Origin: Colwellia ponticola
GTDB lineage: Bacteria; Pseudomonadota; Gammaproteobacteria; Enterobacterales; Alteromonadaceae
DNA length: 64,000 nt
NCBI RefSeq assembly: GCF_005885605.1
Contig: NZ_SZVP01000015.1
Span: 33,684 to 97,683, forward strand
Reading direction: 5' to 3'
Shown here: one piece after another, positions 37,730-47,773 of the stretch
Layout: every line of letters starts with the position of its first letter
Position numbering within the stretch: position 1 is the first letter of the stretch
Made by a program: the position numbers and the translations under genes
Notes under the pieces: generated by a model
Database searches by the model: none
What the model was told of the DNA's origin: nothing
Seen by the model: the letters and a program-made list of their open reading frames with translations, nothing else

Positions 37730-38980
37730 ATGCGTGTATTAAATACTGTGGTAAAAAAAATACTTAACTTTTCTCATTATCGCCCCTTCATTATTAGCTG
37801 CTCATTAATGCCTATGCTGGCAACTGCAGCTATTGCCGATAAAAACTTTGACCAATGTAAGTTAAATTTAGCTGAACGTGCTAAAAACGCTGGTTTTTCT
37901 ACTTACATTACTGACACTGTTATTGGTAATATGACTCCAATCGAACGAGTTATTAGTTTAGATAAAAAACAACCTGAGTTTACGCAAACATTCGAACAAT
38001 ACATTAAAGCAAGAGTGAGTGCTTATCACGTTCGTGTTGGTAAAGAGAAGCTCGCCCAACACAAAACTCTCTTTGATAATTTAGAGAAAAAATATGGTGT
38101 ACCCCGTCAATATTTAGTGTCATTTTGGGGATTAGAGACAGTATTTGGTAAACACAAAGGTAAAATGTCGGTGCTTGACTCCTTAGCGACATTAGCGTGT
38201 GATCAGCGTCGCAGTGAATTTTTCACGCTAGAGTTATTAAATTTATTTACCTTAATTGACAACAAGCAAGTCGCTGTTAAGCAACTACAAGGCTCTTGGG
38301 CTGGTGCAATGGGTCATATGCAATTTATGCCAACCGCTTTACTAGCCTATGCTGTTGACGGTGATAATGACGGCAAGGTGGATGTTTGGCAAAGTGAAGT
38401 AGACGCTTTAACAACTGCGGCTAATTATTTAAATAAAATTGGTTGGCAACACAAAGAGCGTTGGGGCAGAGAAGTAAAGTTACCAGAGAACTTTGCCTTT
38501 GAAAAAGTTGCTTTTGATCAATACTACCCGATCGATTACTTTCAAAAATTAGGAGTTAAAAAAGCAAACCGTAGTCCCTTACCGCAATATGATATTGAGG
38601 CAGAGCTTTACTTACCGTCAGGTCACCAAGGGCCGGCTTTTTTGCTCTACCCGAATTTTAATGTCATTATGAGATGGAACCTATCAAAAAGTTATGCGTT
38701 ATCGGTCGGTTTCTTAGCAAATAAATTAGTCAATGATGCCGATATTACGGTATTCCAACAGGCAAAAAATAGCGTTAAACCTTATAGTATTAAAGAACTG
38801 AAAGCGCTGCAAAGTCAGCTTAATACCTTAGGCTTTGATACAGGTAAACCCGATGGTATTTGGGGACCTAAAAGTAGACAGGCTATTCGTTCATTTCAAT
38901 TAGCGCATCAACTTATTGCCGATGGTTATCCCAATAAAACCGTGTTTTCAACAATAGAAGGCTTGGTAAATAAAGCTTAA
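37730..38980 (+). CDS. Lytic murein transglycosylase, MltB type
   Basis: A 417-residue periplasmic enzyme. The signal segment ends near ATAAIADK. The MltB-like catalytic domain has the Glu in FWGLETVFGKHKGK, then SWAGAMGHMQFMPTALLAYAVDGDNDGKVDVW and AANYLNKIGW. The last 65 residues are a PG_binding_1 domain (LKALQSQLNTLGFDTGKPDGIWGPKSRQAIRSFQ). It cleaves the glycan between MurNAc and GlcNAc to give anhydro-MurNAc. A TTG one codon upstream is closer to the GAGGA site and may be the true start. Confidence 0.92.
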   Translation: MRVLNTVVKKILNFSHYRPFIISCSLMPMLATAAIADKNFDQCKLNLAERAKNAGFSTYITDTVIGNMTPIERVISLDKKQPEFTQTFEQYIKARVSAYHVRVGKEKLAQHKTLFDNLEKKYGVPRQYLVSFWGLETVFGKHKGKMSVLDSLATLACDQRRSEFFTLELLNLFTLIDNKQVAVKQLQGSWAGAMGHMQFMPTALLAYAVDGDNDGKVDVWQSEVDALTTAANYLNKIGWQHKERWGREVKLPENFAFEKVAFDQYYPIDYFQKLGVKKANRSPLPQYDIEAELYLPSGHQGPAFLLYPNFNVIMRWNLSKSYALSVGFLANKLVNDADITVFQQAKNSVKPYSIKELKALQSQLNTLGFDTGKPDGIWGPKSRQAIRSFQLAHQLIADGYPNKTVFSTIEGLVNKA

Positions 38981-39211
38981 GTAACCACTGGATTTAGGTA
39001 AAGAAAAGCGATATCTGTTAGTTACTTAACCTTTTGCTTGCTAGCAATGATAAGGTAGAAAATAGTAACCTGGGTATCGCGCTTTCATTTTTCCCACCAT
39101 GACAACAAAAATTAATTGCTTTTTATGGCACTTTTTTGAAATGATTGCTTTGCATAAAAAACCATAAAAGCGTAATATTTATTTACTCTTTCTGTATTAC
39201 TAATAAATTTT

Positions 39212-40486
39212 ATGCCTGTCAATTTACCTGAAATAATTCCCGCTTCACTTACCCCCATTAAAGGCATTCGCCTAGGTTGGGCCGAATCAAACATTAAACA
39301 AGCAAACCGCAAAGACTTACTCGTTATTGAGATTTGCGCAGGCAGCACTGTTGCTGGTGTTTTTACTCAAAACCGATTTTGTGCTGCCCCCGTTAGCTTA
39401 TGTAAAAAGCATTTAGCTGCTGTGAAAGATGCTGACGCTAAAGGCACTAACTTGCCAGGTATAAGAGCGTTAGTGATTAATACCGGTAATGCTAACGCTG
39501 GCACTGGTGAGCAAGGTATGTTGGATGCAATCACAACCTGTGAACATTTAGCGGAAATAATGGCGATACCGTTTGAATCGATATTACCTTTTTCAACTGG
39601 AGTGATTTTAGAACACTTACCCATGAATAAGTTATTAGTCGGTTTACCTCATGCCGTTGCTAATTTAACGGCTAATAACTGGGCTGATGCTGCAACAACC
39701 ATTATGACAACAGATATTGCCCCTAAAGCTTATGCAACGAGTGTCGACATAGGGCAACACAGCATAAATATTACCGGCATTTCTAAAGGCGCTGGCATGA
39801 TACATCCCAATATGGCAACTATGTTAGGGTATGTAGCAACCGACGCGACTATTTCTCAACCGTTATTAGATAGCATCACTAAAGAAATAGCCGATTTATC
39901 ATTTAACTGTATTTCCGTTGATGGCGATACCTCAACTAATGATTCATTTATTGTTATCGCCACCGGTAAAAGTGATGCGCCTGCTATTACTAGCCGAAAT
40001 GATCCAGGGTTTATTGAGGTCTTTAATGCCCTGCTTGAAACATCACAATATTTGGCTAAAGCCATCGTTCGTGATGGCGAAGGCGCCACAAAATTTATTA
40101 CGGTAACGGTCAAAGGTGCCTTAACTGTCGATGAAGCAAAAACTATCGGCTTTTCTATTGGTAAAAGTCCGTTAGTTAAAACGGCTATGTTTGCGTCTGA
40201 TCCTAATTTAGGTCGCGTACTTGCCGCTATTGGTTACGCTTCAAGGGAGTGTCAGTCATTGGCTGATTTAGACACTACACAACTAGAGCTTTATTTTGGT
40301 GATGTCTTAGTTGCCGAAAAAGGCGGTCGCGCAGCGAGTTATCATGAGGAAGAAGGCCAAGCGATAATGAATGAAGCTGAAATTAATATTACCGTACAAC
40401 TGCATCGCGGTACTGAACAGGGAACTATCTGGACCTGTGATTTTAGCTATGACTACGTAAAAATTAATGCTGAATATAGAACCTAG
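39212..40486 (+). CDS. argJ: Glutamate N-acetyltransferase/amino-acid acetyltransferase
   Basis: A 424-residue arginine-biosynthesis enzyme that transfers acetyl from acetylornithine to glutamate. The self-cleavage site is [16 protein letters not shown], where Thr203 becomes the N-terminal nucleophile of the beta chain. Other signatures include [17 protein letters not shown] and [14 protein letters not shown]. It is far from other arg genes in this window. It ends at a striking perfect hairpin. Confidence 0.93.
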   Translation: MPVNLPEIIPASLTPIKGIRLGWAESNIKQANRKDLLVIEICAGSTVAGVFTQNRFCAAPVSLCKKHLAAVKDADAKGTNLPGIRALVINTGNANAGTGEQGMLDAITTCEHLAEIMAIPFESILPFSTGVILEHLPMNKLLVGLPHAVANLTANNWADAATTIMTTDIAPKAYATSVDIGQHSINITGISKGAGMIHPNMATMLGYVATDATISQPLLDSITKEIADLSFNCISVDGDTSTNDSFIVIATGKSDAPAITSRNDPGFIEVFNALLETSQYLAKAIVRDGEGATKFITVTVKGALTVDEAKTIGFSIGKSPLVKTAMFASDPNLGRVLAAIGYASRECQSLADLDTTQLELYFGDVLVAEKGGRAASYHEEEGQAIMNEAEINITVQLHRGTEQGTIWTCDFSYDYVKINAEYRT

Positions 40487-40489
40487 CCC

Positions 40490-40533
40490 GTTAAATTTAT
40501 CTAGGTGGTGAAAACCACCTAGATAAATTTAAC
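40490..40533 (+). terminator. Perfect 20-bp hairpin with GAAA tetraloop
   Basis: A fully paired 20-bp stem (40490-40509 with 40514-40533) closed by the very stable GAAA loop, three bases past the argJ stop. No U-run follows. It is a stable 3' end structure and possibly an RNA-stability element or terminator. Confidence 0.8.
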
Positions 40534-40632
40534 GCTCATCTGACCATTTCCTTACCTTTAGCCGCCTTAGCTCCACATAGCACAGATCCCAGCCGACTCA
40601 ATCGCTATACCATAGCGATTAACTATAACTAC

Positions 40633-40664
40633 TTACCTAATTACCTAATTACCTAATTACCTAG
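40633..40664. repeat. 8-bp tandem repeat (ttacctaa)
   Basis: Four copies, the last one changed at one base. It is followed by a 9-bp hairpin (ATTATTTAT/ATAAATAAT). It lies in the argJ to VC0807 gap with no clear role. Confidence 0.8.
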
Positions 40665-40777
40665 TAATTATTTATTTAGTAGATAAATAATCTATTTAAG
40701 CTTTAGCTACTTTGTGATCTATCGACAGATCAAATATACTAACAGCAGTTATTTCCTCCTTAGAATATGAAATTATC

Positions 40778-41482
40778 GTGTCAACTCAAACAAAACCACA
40801 ACGCCCTAATAATACCTTATTAGAACTCATTTTTAATATTGCTATTCCATCGATCATTTTAATGAAATTATCAGGAGATCAATACTTAGGTTCAATGTAT
40901 GCCTTAGTGATCGCCTTATTATTTCCTATTGGCTATGGCTTGTATGATTTTATTCAAAACAAGTCAATGAACTTTATTTCACTACTTGGCTTTTTAAGTA
41001 CCTTATTAACCGGGGGCATTGGCCTATTTGAATTGGATGTAGAGTGGTTAGCGATTAAAGAAGCGGCCATTCCCTCTGCTATTGGCATAGTAGTACTAAT
41101 ATCGGGCTTTTGGGGTAAACCGTTAATCGCTAAAATATTATTAAATCCGCTGGTTTTTAATTTAGAGCTTATTTATGAATTATTAGAAAATAAAAATAAA
41201 ACAGCTGAGTTTAAGGCTAAAATTCAACGGGCAAATCACCTGTTATCACTGACTTTTGTTTTTTCTGCCACAATGAATTACTTGTTAGCTAAATGGATTG
41301 TTACTAGCCCTGCTGGCTCTACTGAGTTTAATGAACAATTAGGTGAAATGACCATGCTCAGTTATCCGGTTATTGCTATACCGTCGATGGTCATGCTATT
41401 TGCCATCATGTTTTATGTCGTCAAAACGGTAATGAGATTAACCGATTTAAAATTAGACCAAGTATTAAACGCTGAAAAATAA
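40778..41482 (+). CDS. VC0807-family integral membrane protein
   Basis: A 234-residue protein with about six helices. Conserved features are NTLLELIFNIAIPSIILMKLSGDQYLG, ALLFPIGYGLYDFIQNK, FLSTLLTGGIGLFELD and AIPSAIGIVVLISGFWGKPLIAKI. The family is related in pattern to septation-type IspZ/YciB proteins and has no proven function. The start is GTG; the nearer ATG at 40767 is out of frame. Possibly co-transcribed with the next gene. Confidence 0.8.
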   Translation: MSTQTKPQRPNNTLLELIFNIAIPSIILMKLSGDQYLGSMYALVIALLFPIGYGLYDFIQNKSMNFISLLGFLSTLLTGGIGLFELDVEWLAIKEAAIPSAIGIVVLISGFWGKPLIAKILLNPLVFNLELIYELLENKNKTAEFKAKIQRANHLLSLTFVFSATMNYLLAKWIVTSPAGSTEFNEQLGEMTMLSYPVIAIPSMVMLFAIMFYVVKTVMRLTDLKLDQVLNAEK

Positions 41483-41606
41483 CTACACAAGAGTACATCA
41501 TATCAAGCACCTAGATAGTAAACATGCAGCAAGCGTTCTGCACAGTTCAGCGATAAACGCCTCAACAGCAATCGCTAATACAGCAATTAAAATTGCCACT
41601 TTTAAT

Positions 41607-42674
41607 TTGTTTAACTATCTTGAGCCGCCTAACGCTTATTATGAATTTGAGCGAATTTATAGTGTAGAACAATGGCAAAAAAAACAACGTTGGATTGCTA
41701 ACTACTTGTGTAAGCATCAGCCTGACATTATTGGTTTTCAAGAGGTATTTAGTAGCGAGTCTTTAAAAGCATTAGTAAAAAGCCAAGGCTATGATTATTT
41801 TGCCGTGGTTGATGAACCGATAGTTATTGATGATTTTATTTATAAAAAGCCCGTAGTTGCCATTGCTTCTCGTTATCCTATTGTTGATATTGCTGCGGTA
41901 AAGCCCGACCTTGAACTGGCAAAAACTTTAGGCTTAAACGCTGACTTTTCTTTTAGTCGTAAAGTATTAAGAGCAACCGTTGACGTACCTCACTTAGGTA
42001 ACTGTGATTGTTATGTCGTGCACTTTAAATCTAAACGTTCAATGATTGAACTGGATGAGCGTAATAAAAGTCTATCGCCAGAGCAAACGATTATTGAAAG
42101 CTTAAAAGCACAGGTTGCTGGTAGTTGGGGCTCAACCATTCAACGTGGTAGTGAAGCAACCTTATTAATGATTGATATGATAGCGCGGCGCGAAGCTACG
42201 ACAAACCCTATGGTATTAATGGGTGATTTTAATAACAGCCTAGCAGATGGTGTGCTAAATCATTTACTGACCAACACCTTACGCTTTGTTTCTACCATTG
42301 ACCGTGATGCCTACCTTGCTAAGTATTGTTTACATGACGCTTGGGATTTATTTCAATCAGTCTTAACAAATGAGGCAGCAAATAATACCGCAAATAATGC
42401 CCTAGAAAGTAATGACGCCAGCCCAAAAAATAAAGTAAACGAAACGAATAAAGACAAAGTAGTACGAACGCCAACACATTATTTTGGTGCGAGTAGCTCA
42501 GTACTTGATTACATTTTATTGTCGTGTGAATTTGATGCCAGTTACCATGATAGTCTCTATCAGGTAAGCGCCTATGACACCTATGATCAGCATTTAATTA
42601 ACCCTATTTTTGAGCGTGATGGCGAAAGTACCGACCATGGCATTGCGCTAGTCACCTTAACGCTACGATCATAG
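41607..42674 (+). CDS. Endonuclease/exonuclease/phosphatase-fold protein; true start uncertain
   Basis: At least 355 residues. Motifs: IIGFQEVF (metal Glu), MGDFNNSLADG, VLDYILLS and STDHGIALV (catalytic His), i.e. the EEP metal-dependent phosphodiesterase fold. The first conserved strand, IKIATFNLFNY, begins before the only canonical start, the TTG at 41607. Upstream the frame is open from about 41466 back to a TAA, but has no ATG, GTG or TTG. The coordinates given therefore truncate the first strand and its Asn. A non-canonical start (ATT or CTG) or a lost base is likely. Confidence 0.8.
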   Translation: MFNYLEPPNAYYEFERIYSVEQWQKKQRWIANYLCKHQPDIIGFQEVFSSESLKALVKSQGYDYFAVVDEPIVIDDFIYKKPVVAIASRYPIVDIAAVKPDLELAKTLGLNADFSFSRKVLRATVDVPHLGNCDCYVVHFKSKRSMIELDERNKSLSPEQTIIESLKAQVAGSWGSTIQRGSEATLLMIDMIARREATTNPMVLMGDFNNSLADGVLNHLLTNTLRFVSTIDRDAYLAKYCLHDAWDLFQSVLTNEAANNTANNALESNDASPKNKVNETNKDKVVRTPTHYFGASSSVLDYILLSCEFDASYHDSLYQVSAYDTYDQHLINPIFERDGESTDHGIALVTLTLRS

Positions 42675-42693
42675 GTTGATTGAGTAAAGTAAC

Positions 42694-43023
42694 TTAAGCC
42701 TTTTTTACTTTACACGCCCGAATTAACATATCACTAACTTTATCGAGCTTACAATCGAGCTCATGATCACTATCAAGCAATCGCCTGATAGTCGCTTTAC
42801 TGCCAATTTTAAGCACAATTGAGCTACCTTTTACCTTAAGATCTTTTATCAAGGTCACTTTATCACCGACGGCAAGGGTGTTGCCATTAACATCTTTAAC
42901 GATCAATTCTTCTTTTTCGCTAGGATCCCACTCGTAATGACATTCGGGACAAATATATAAAGAACGGTCTTTGTAACTATATTCTGATTCACAATTGGGG
43001 CAAGCAGGGGCAGTATCACTCAT
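42694..43023 (-). CDS. yjdM: PhnA/YjdM family zinc-ribbon protein
   Basis: A 109-residue protein with an N-terminal zinc ribbon (CPNCESEY at residues 8-15 and CPECHYEW near 25), then the conserved EELIVKDVNGNTLAVGDKVTLIKDLKVKGSS and an all-beta C-terminus. YjdM is historically linked to phosphonate use in E. coli, but its role is not established. It stands alone, convergent with the EEP gene 19 bases away. Confidence 0.9.
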   Translation of the reverse strand: MSDTAPACPNCESEYSYKDRSLYICPECHYEWDPSEKEELIVKDVNGNTLAVGDKVTLIKDLKVKGSSIVLKIGSKATIRRLLDSDHELDCKLDKVSDMLIRACKVKKA

Positions 43024-43139
43024 AAGTTAAGTCGTTAGTCTGTATAAAGAGGAGTGTTATTTTATCAGTCAACGCTACTGATTGAAATGCGCTGAATGAA
43101 CTGACATAGCCGAGCTAGCTACCGTGACGGTTAGTTACT

Positions 43140-45281
43140 CTAGCTACTTATAGCCACAAGTGCATTAGTATTTTGCACTACACTGACAAAGTTTTCTAAA
43201 GGTAAAGGCTTGCTATAATAATAGCCTTGATACAAGTTACAGCCTAAATCATATAACATATCTCGTTGTGTTTGGGTTTCAACCCCTTCAGAAACGACAT
43301 TTAACTTAAAGTTTTTACCTAAATCTAAAATAGCTTTAACCATGATAAGGTCAGACTCATCGACAGTAATATCGTTAACAAACGACTTATCAATTTTTAA
43401 TTCATCTATTGGTAAACTTTTTAAATACCCTAAAGAAGAGTAGCCCGTACCAAAATCATCGAGTGACATTTTAAAACCAAAATCACGTAATTGATTCATT
43501 TTAGCGACGCTCTCAGTCAGGTCTTTTAACACCACAGATTCAGTAATTTCTAACATCAATTGACTCGGCGATACCTGGTATTTTTTAACAATATCAATAA
43601 TGTCATTAACAAAAGACTTATGCCAAACTTGCTTAGCGCTAATATTCACTGAAAGTTGTAAGTCTTGTAGGATTGGTTGACTTTTCCAACGCTGTAATTG
43701 CTGACAAGCCTGGGTGATGACCCAGTTACCAATAGGTAAAATGAGGTTAGTTTCTTCAGCAAAGTCTATAAAGTGAATCGGATATAGCAATCCTTTGCTA
43801 GGTGAATCCCAGCGGATAAGTGCTTCTGCAGAAACAATATTTTGCTGTCGATCATACTGCGGTTGATAATGCAGTACAAAATGTTCCTCGTCGATAGCCG
43901 CTTTTAAGTCTTTTTCAAGCTCAAGTGTATAACTGAGCTCTTTTTGCATAATAGGATCAAAAAACACACAGTCATCACGCCCGTTTGCTTTAGCTTGATA
44001 CAAAGCCAAATCAGCCAACTGTAGGAGTTGATTAGCGTCTTTAACCTCTTTGTTAAATAAAGAGATACCAATGCTAGCAGTAATTTTATAGTCGATTAAT
44101 GTTGATAAGTTACTGGCTTTTATCGCGACAGGTAATGAAATATTTTTTCTAATTTCTTCCGCGATCACTTCGGCCTTTAAAGCCGCGTTAACAGAATTAG
44201 CATCAAGATCATTTAGGATCACAACAAACTCATCACCACCAAAGCGAGCAACGGTATCTTCAGCTTTTAATAGTTTATGAATGCGCTTTGATACGGCAAT
44301 TAACAACTGGTCACCTGATTGATGGCCGTAACTGTCATTGAGTGCTTTAAACTGATCAAGGTCAATAAACAGTACTGCACCACCTAGACCACTGCGTTTA
44401 GTATGCTCCATCGCTTGTTTTAAGCGATCTTCTAGCAGAGAACGATTGGGCATATGCGTTAAGGCATCATAAAAAGCCATGAAATTTATTTTGGCTTGGT
44501 CGTGCTTAGCTTGTGTGACATCTTGCATAATACCGACAACCCACAAGGCTTTGCCGTTACTGTCTCGCTCAACAACCTGACCACGATCCCAAACCCAAAT
44601 TTCTTTACCATCTGGTCGAGTCATTCTAAACTCAATATCATAAGGTATATTATGCTCAATTAAGGCATTTAATGCCTGATTGACATGTAATTTATCTTCG
44701 CTACATAAGTGATTTTGAAATTCTGCAAATGAATTTTCGCTATGTTTGATACCGGTAATTCGCTCCCATTCACTGTTATGAAACACTGCATTGGTTTGCG
44801 TATGCCAATCCCACATGCCTTCACCTGAGACTTCAAGCACATGTTTTAAACGCTTAGCGCTGGCTTCAGCGGTATTTTTTAATGCGGTTATCTCGGTAAT
44901 ATCTTTCGCGATAACAACAATATTAAGCTCTTCTTTGTGGTTTTTAAAAGGTATTTTTAACGAATGGAAGTGTAAAATATTGCCTGTTTTAGCGTCGGTA
45001 GTATCTTCATAAACATTTTCAGCTTCAAAGCGGCGCATAATTCCTTGGACATTTTCTTTAAAAAACTGTCCTTGCGCTTTATTACCGGTAAAGAAGGTGT
45101 CTTCTTTACCGATCATCATTTCGGGTGTGGTGTTGTAGAGTTTTGCAAGCATTTTATTGACAAAAATAAAATGACCCTGCCAATTTTTTGCGAAAATAGG
45201 TTCTGGAATGGCATTGATAATATCAAGTAAAAGGGCGTTTTTTTCTTTTTCTTTAGCTAATTCCTTTCGTAATTCTTCCAT
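43140..45281 (-). CDS. PAS-PAS-GGDEF-EAL cyclic-di-GMP regulator
   Basis: About 713 residues. Two PAS domains (about residues 15-130 and 145-265; EPIFAKNWQGHFIFVNKMLAKLYN and DIEFRMTRPDGKEIWVWDRGQVVERD) are followed by GGDEF (VARFGGDEFVVIL) and EAL (SAEALIRW, LEITES, DDFGTGYSSLGYLKSLPIDELKIDKSF, SEGVET). Both catalytic motifs are intact, so it could make and break c-di-GMP; no inhibitory RxxD site is obvious before GGDEF. There is no transmembrane segment. The ATG at 45281 is chosen over the GTG two codons earlier. Confidence 0.92.
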   Translation of the reverse strand: MEELRKELAKEKEKNALLLDIINAIPEPIFAKNWQGHFIFVNKMLAKLYNTTPEMMIGKEDTFFTGNKAQGQFFKENVQGIMRRFEAENVYEDTTDAKTGNILHFHSLKIPFKNHKEELNIVVIAKDITEITALKNTAEASAKRLKHVLEVSGEGMWDWHTQTNAVFHNSEWERITGIKHSENSFAEFQNHLCSEDKLHVNQALNALIEHNIPYDIEFRMTRPDGKEIWVWDRGQVVERDSNGKALWVVGIMQDVTQAKHDQAKINFMAFYDALTHMPNRSLLEDRLKQAMEHTKRSGLGGAVLFIDLDQFKALNDSYGHQSGDQLLIAVSKRIHKLLKAEDTVARFGGDEFVVILNDLDANSVNAALKAEVIAEEIRKNISLPVAIKASNLSTLIDYKITASIGISLFNKEVKDANQLLQLADLALYQAKANGRDDCVFFDPIMQKELSYTLELEKDLKAAIDEEHFVLHYQPQYDRQQNIVSAEALIRWDSPSKGLLYPIHFIDFAEETNLILPIGNWVITQACQQLQRWKSQPILQDLQLSVNISAKQVWHKSFVNDIIDIVKKYQVSPSQLMLEITESVVLKDLTESVAKMNQLRDFGFKMSLDDFGTGYSSLGYLKSLPIDELKIDKSFVNDITVDESDLIMVKAILDLGKNFKLNVVSEGVETQTQRDMLYDLGCNLYQGYYYSKPLPLENFVSVVQNTNALVAISS

Positions 45282-45427
45282 GCACACAACCCCAAAATCC
45301 CTATAAATGTTAATTTAATGATAGTATTAAAGTACTAGTGTATAACTTGATATAAATACATAAAAGAATTAATTTTATTAAAATAATCCAATTTAATGTA
45401 GTTAATTACTCAGCCACTCAAGCTTAG

Positions 45428-46042
45428 TTACTCTGCTGCCTTAGCAAACGAGTCAACAAAAGTCTGCAGCCCTTCTTGCACTAACGCATAGGTGTTATCA
45501 ATAGTACTAGCAATTTCGCCTTCTAATACCTTTAAGCCACCGAGTATATCCTTAGCTTCACCAAACCCCTGTTCAATGCCGCCCTTAATAATATCAACAA
45601 AGGCTGTTAACGAGGACTGTTCATCCATTTCGGGATGCTGTTCTTGATAAGCACTAAAAAACTGGGTACTAAAAGAAACGATACGCTCGGCTGTTGCTTC
45701 AGGGCTAAAGTCAACGCCAGAGTCATAAGCATCTTCTACTTTGCTCTCAACTCCGCCAGCTTGAAGTGCTTCATTTATTCCCTGTAAAGCGGTTTTTAAC
45801 AATAGTGACAATGGTTTATCACCAATCGACTGACTAAACTTTAACGAGGTCTCAATAATTGCTGCATTGAGCTGTTTTTTATTACTCACCGCAATAGACT
45901 CTTGTACTTCGCCTATTTTTTTATCATTAGCAAGAGCAGTCACAGCTTGCCCCATAGAAGCACTGTCTTTTTTGTCTTGTGTTTTGGCTAGTGTACGTAC
46001 ATCTTGGTTAAATGTAGCATTAGGTGTAATTGATGAACTCAT
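45428..46042 (-). CDS. DUF5610 protein
   Basis: A 204-residue soluble protein, acidic and mostly helical, with the DUF5610 pattern: LNAAIIETSLKFSQSIGDKPLSLLLKTALQGINEALQ, SPEATAERIVSFSTQFFSAYQEQHPEMDEQ and FVDIIKGGIEQGFGEAKDILGGLKVLEGEIASTIDNTYALVQEGLQ. There is no signal peptide. Function unknown. It is 140 bases upstream of the c-di-GMP gene on the same strand, but a shared transcript is not certain. Confidence 0.82.
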   Translation of the reverse strand: MSSSITPNATFNQDVRTLAKTQDKKDSASMGQAVTALANDKKIGEVQESIAVSNKKQLNAAIIETSLKFSQSIGDKPLSLLLKTALQGINEALQAGGVESKVEDAYDSGVDFSPEATAERIVSFSTQFFSAYQEQHPEMDEQSSLTAFVDIIKGGIEQGFGEAKDILGGLKVLEGEIASTIDNTYALVQEGLQTFVDSFAKAAE

Positions 46043-46207
46043 AATATCAGCCCTTTTATCAAACTTACTTATAAAACATAGGTAGACAATGTATCGGCAC
46101 CGCTGATTATAACTTAAGCATTAAATGGGCTGTCTTTAGCCTGTAATAGACTCATTTTAAAGCTATATGATTAAGCTACACAATAAAAGCTACGTGCTAA
46201 GGCTTCA

Positions 46208-47773
46208 TTAAGCTTTCACCGTAGCATCTTTAGAGATGACTTCTTTAACGGCTAAATCTTGCATTGCTATGCTGGTTATTAAGTTACTCACTTTGAGTAA
46301 TAAACCTCGAATAGATTGATTTTGCGCATGTAAGGTTTCAACAAGCGTAGTACAACTATCAACAAGAGCATCACTGTAGGCAAAGCCTATTAGCGCAACT
46401 ATTTTAACCATAGCCACTTCGTCAAGCATTTTACTGGTTTCATCTTGTTGCTCATAAACAATATTAACTAATTCAATAGTACTCACCAGCTTTTCCATTC
46501 TTGGGTTCAGTCTAAGTAACGCTGTAGCCCTATTACTTGCTGCTCTATCAACGAGTTCTTTACTGGCAACTAAAGTTGGTCGCACTTTTTTACGGGTAAC
46601 TGATGACTTTCTTTTAACGACTTTACGGACAATTGATTCTTGATAGCTAAACTCACCATCAACAAATTGACCTATATTGGTCACACTTAATCGCTCAGAC
46701 ATAATTGCAGCAGATTTAGCGGTTTTTCGGGTAAAATCACGGTAATCTTCTGCAAAGCCATGAGTAGAAATACACTGTGCTAAATCTAATATTAAGGCGT
46801 TAGTTTTACCTGGTGAAGCCCGCAGGCATCGCCCAATAATTTGTAAATATAATCTTAATATTTTGGTTGGTCGGGCTAATACAACACAATCGGTAGCGGG
46901 ATCATCAAAGCCGATGGTCAACATAGACATATTAATGATTAACCTCACCTCGTTTGATTTATATCTGCGTATACTTTCATCATTATCATTAATGGTGCGC
47001 TGAGAGTGAACAATTTCATGCTCAACCCCCAATAAATCAAATGCTTCAGATAAGGCTTCTACGTGCTTAATTGAGTTGGCAAATAACATGACCTTGCGAC
47101 CTTGAGAGAGCGCATCATCAATGGTTTGTTGGGCCACTAAAGAGCAGTGTTCTAGTAATATGCAGTCTAAACCCGACACACTAAAGTCACCTCGATACAT
47201 TTTAACCGAGCTGTAATCTATCTCTTGAGAAAGGCTAGGAACTTTGTAAACAGGCTTGGCTAATTCACCTCGTGCTATTAAATCTTTAGTGGTTGTTTCT
47301 TCAATTAATTTCATTGATTGATCAATGTAAACGCCTAACCTGTCAATCGGGGTTGCGGTAAGACCTATAATTAATTCTGGCGATAACTCTTCTCGCATTG
47401 CAATGTAAACACCGCCCATACAACCTACGTGATATTCATCCCGAAGCAAGACATCACACTTAATATTTAAGTGTTTTCTTCTCGCAAAAGACTGCTCCAT
47501 AATAAGAGTTACATCACCGCCTGCTATATATTTATAGCCTGACTTAACCACACTAACAGACAAGCCATTAGAACTAAGTGTGTTGAGTAATTGCGGGATC
47601 AAAGCAGCATTACGTAAACTTACCACCACCTTTTTATCGGGCATTGCTTGGCATAGTTTAAGTATACAAATACTCTTGCCGCCCCCCGTAGGTAGAACGA
47701 TAATTGAGTTTACACCCGCGTTAATAGCCTTATTAACGCTGCTAATTTGATAATCTTTTTCTAATATCTGCAT
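46208..47773 (-). CDS. SF2 helicase with DEYH box
   Basis: A 521-residue protein. Walker A is PTGGGKS at residues 28-34. Motif II is RDEYH, a variant of DEAH. Motif III is LTATPID, and the second domain has IINMSMLTIGFDDPATDCVVLARPT and QIIGRCLRASPGK (motif VI). This pattern is that of the Ssl2/RecG-related restriction-type DNA helicases. The last 170 residues are basic at first and then helical, and I do not recognise them. No methylase or nuclease is next to it, so it seems to act alone. Confidence 0.85.
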   Translation of the reverse strand: MQILEKDYQISSVNKAINAGVNSIIVLPTGGGKSICILKLCQAMPDKKVVVSLRNAALIPQLLNTLSSNGLSVSVVKSGYKYIAGGDVTLIMEQSFARRKHLNIKCDVLLRDEYHVGCMGGVYIAMREELSPELIIGLTATPIDRLGVYIDQSMKLIEETTTKDLIARGELAKPVYKVPSLSQEIDYSSVKMYRGDFSVSGLDCILLEHCSLVAQQTIDDALSQGRKVMLFANSIKHVEALSEAFDLLGVEHEIVHSQRTINDNDESIRRYKSNEVRLIINMSMLTIGFDDPATDCVVLARPTKILRLYLQIIGRCLRASPGKTNALILDLAQCISTHGFAEDYRDFTRKTAKSAAIMSERLSVTNIGQFVDGEFSYQESIVRKVVKRKSSVTRKKVRPTLVASKELVDRAASNRATALLRLNPRMEKLVSTIELVNIVYEQQDETSKMLDEVAMVKIVALIGFAYSDALVDSCTTLVETLHAQNQSIRGLLLKVSNLITSIAMQDLAVKEVISKDATVKA

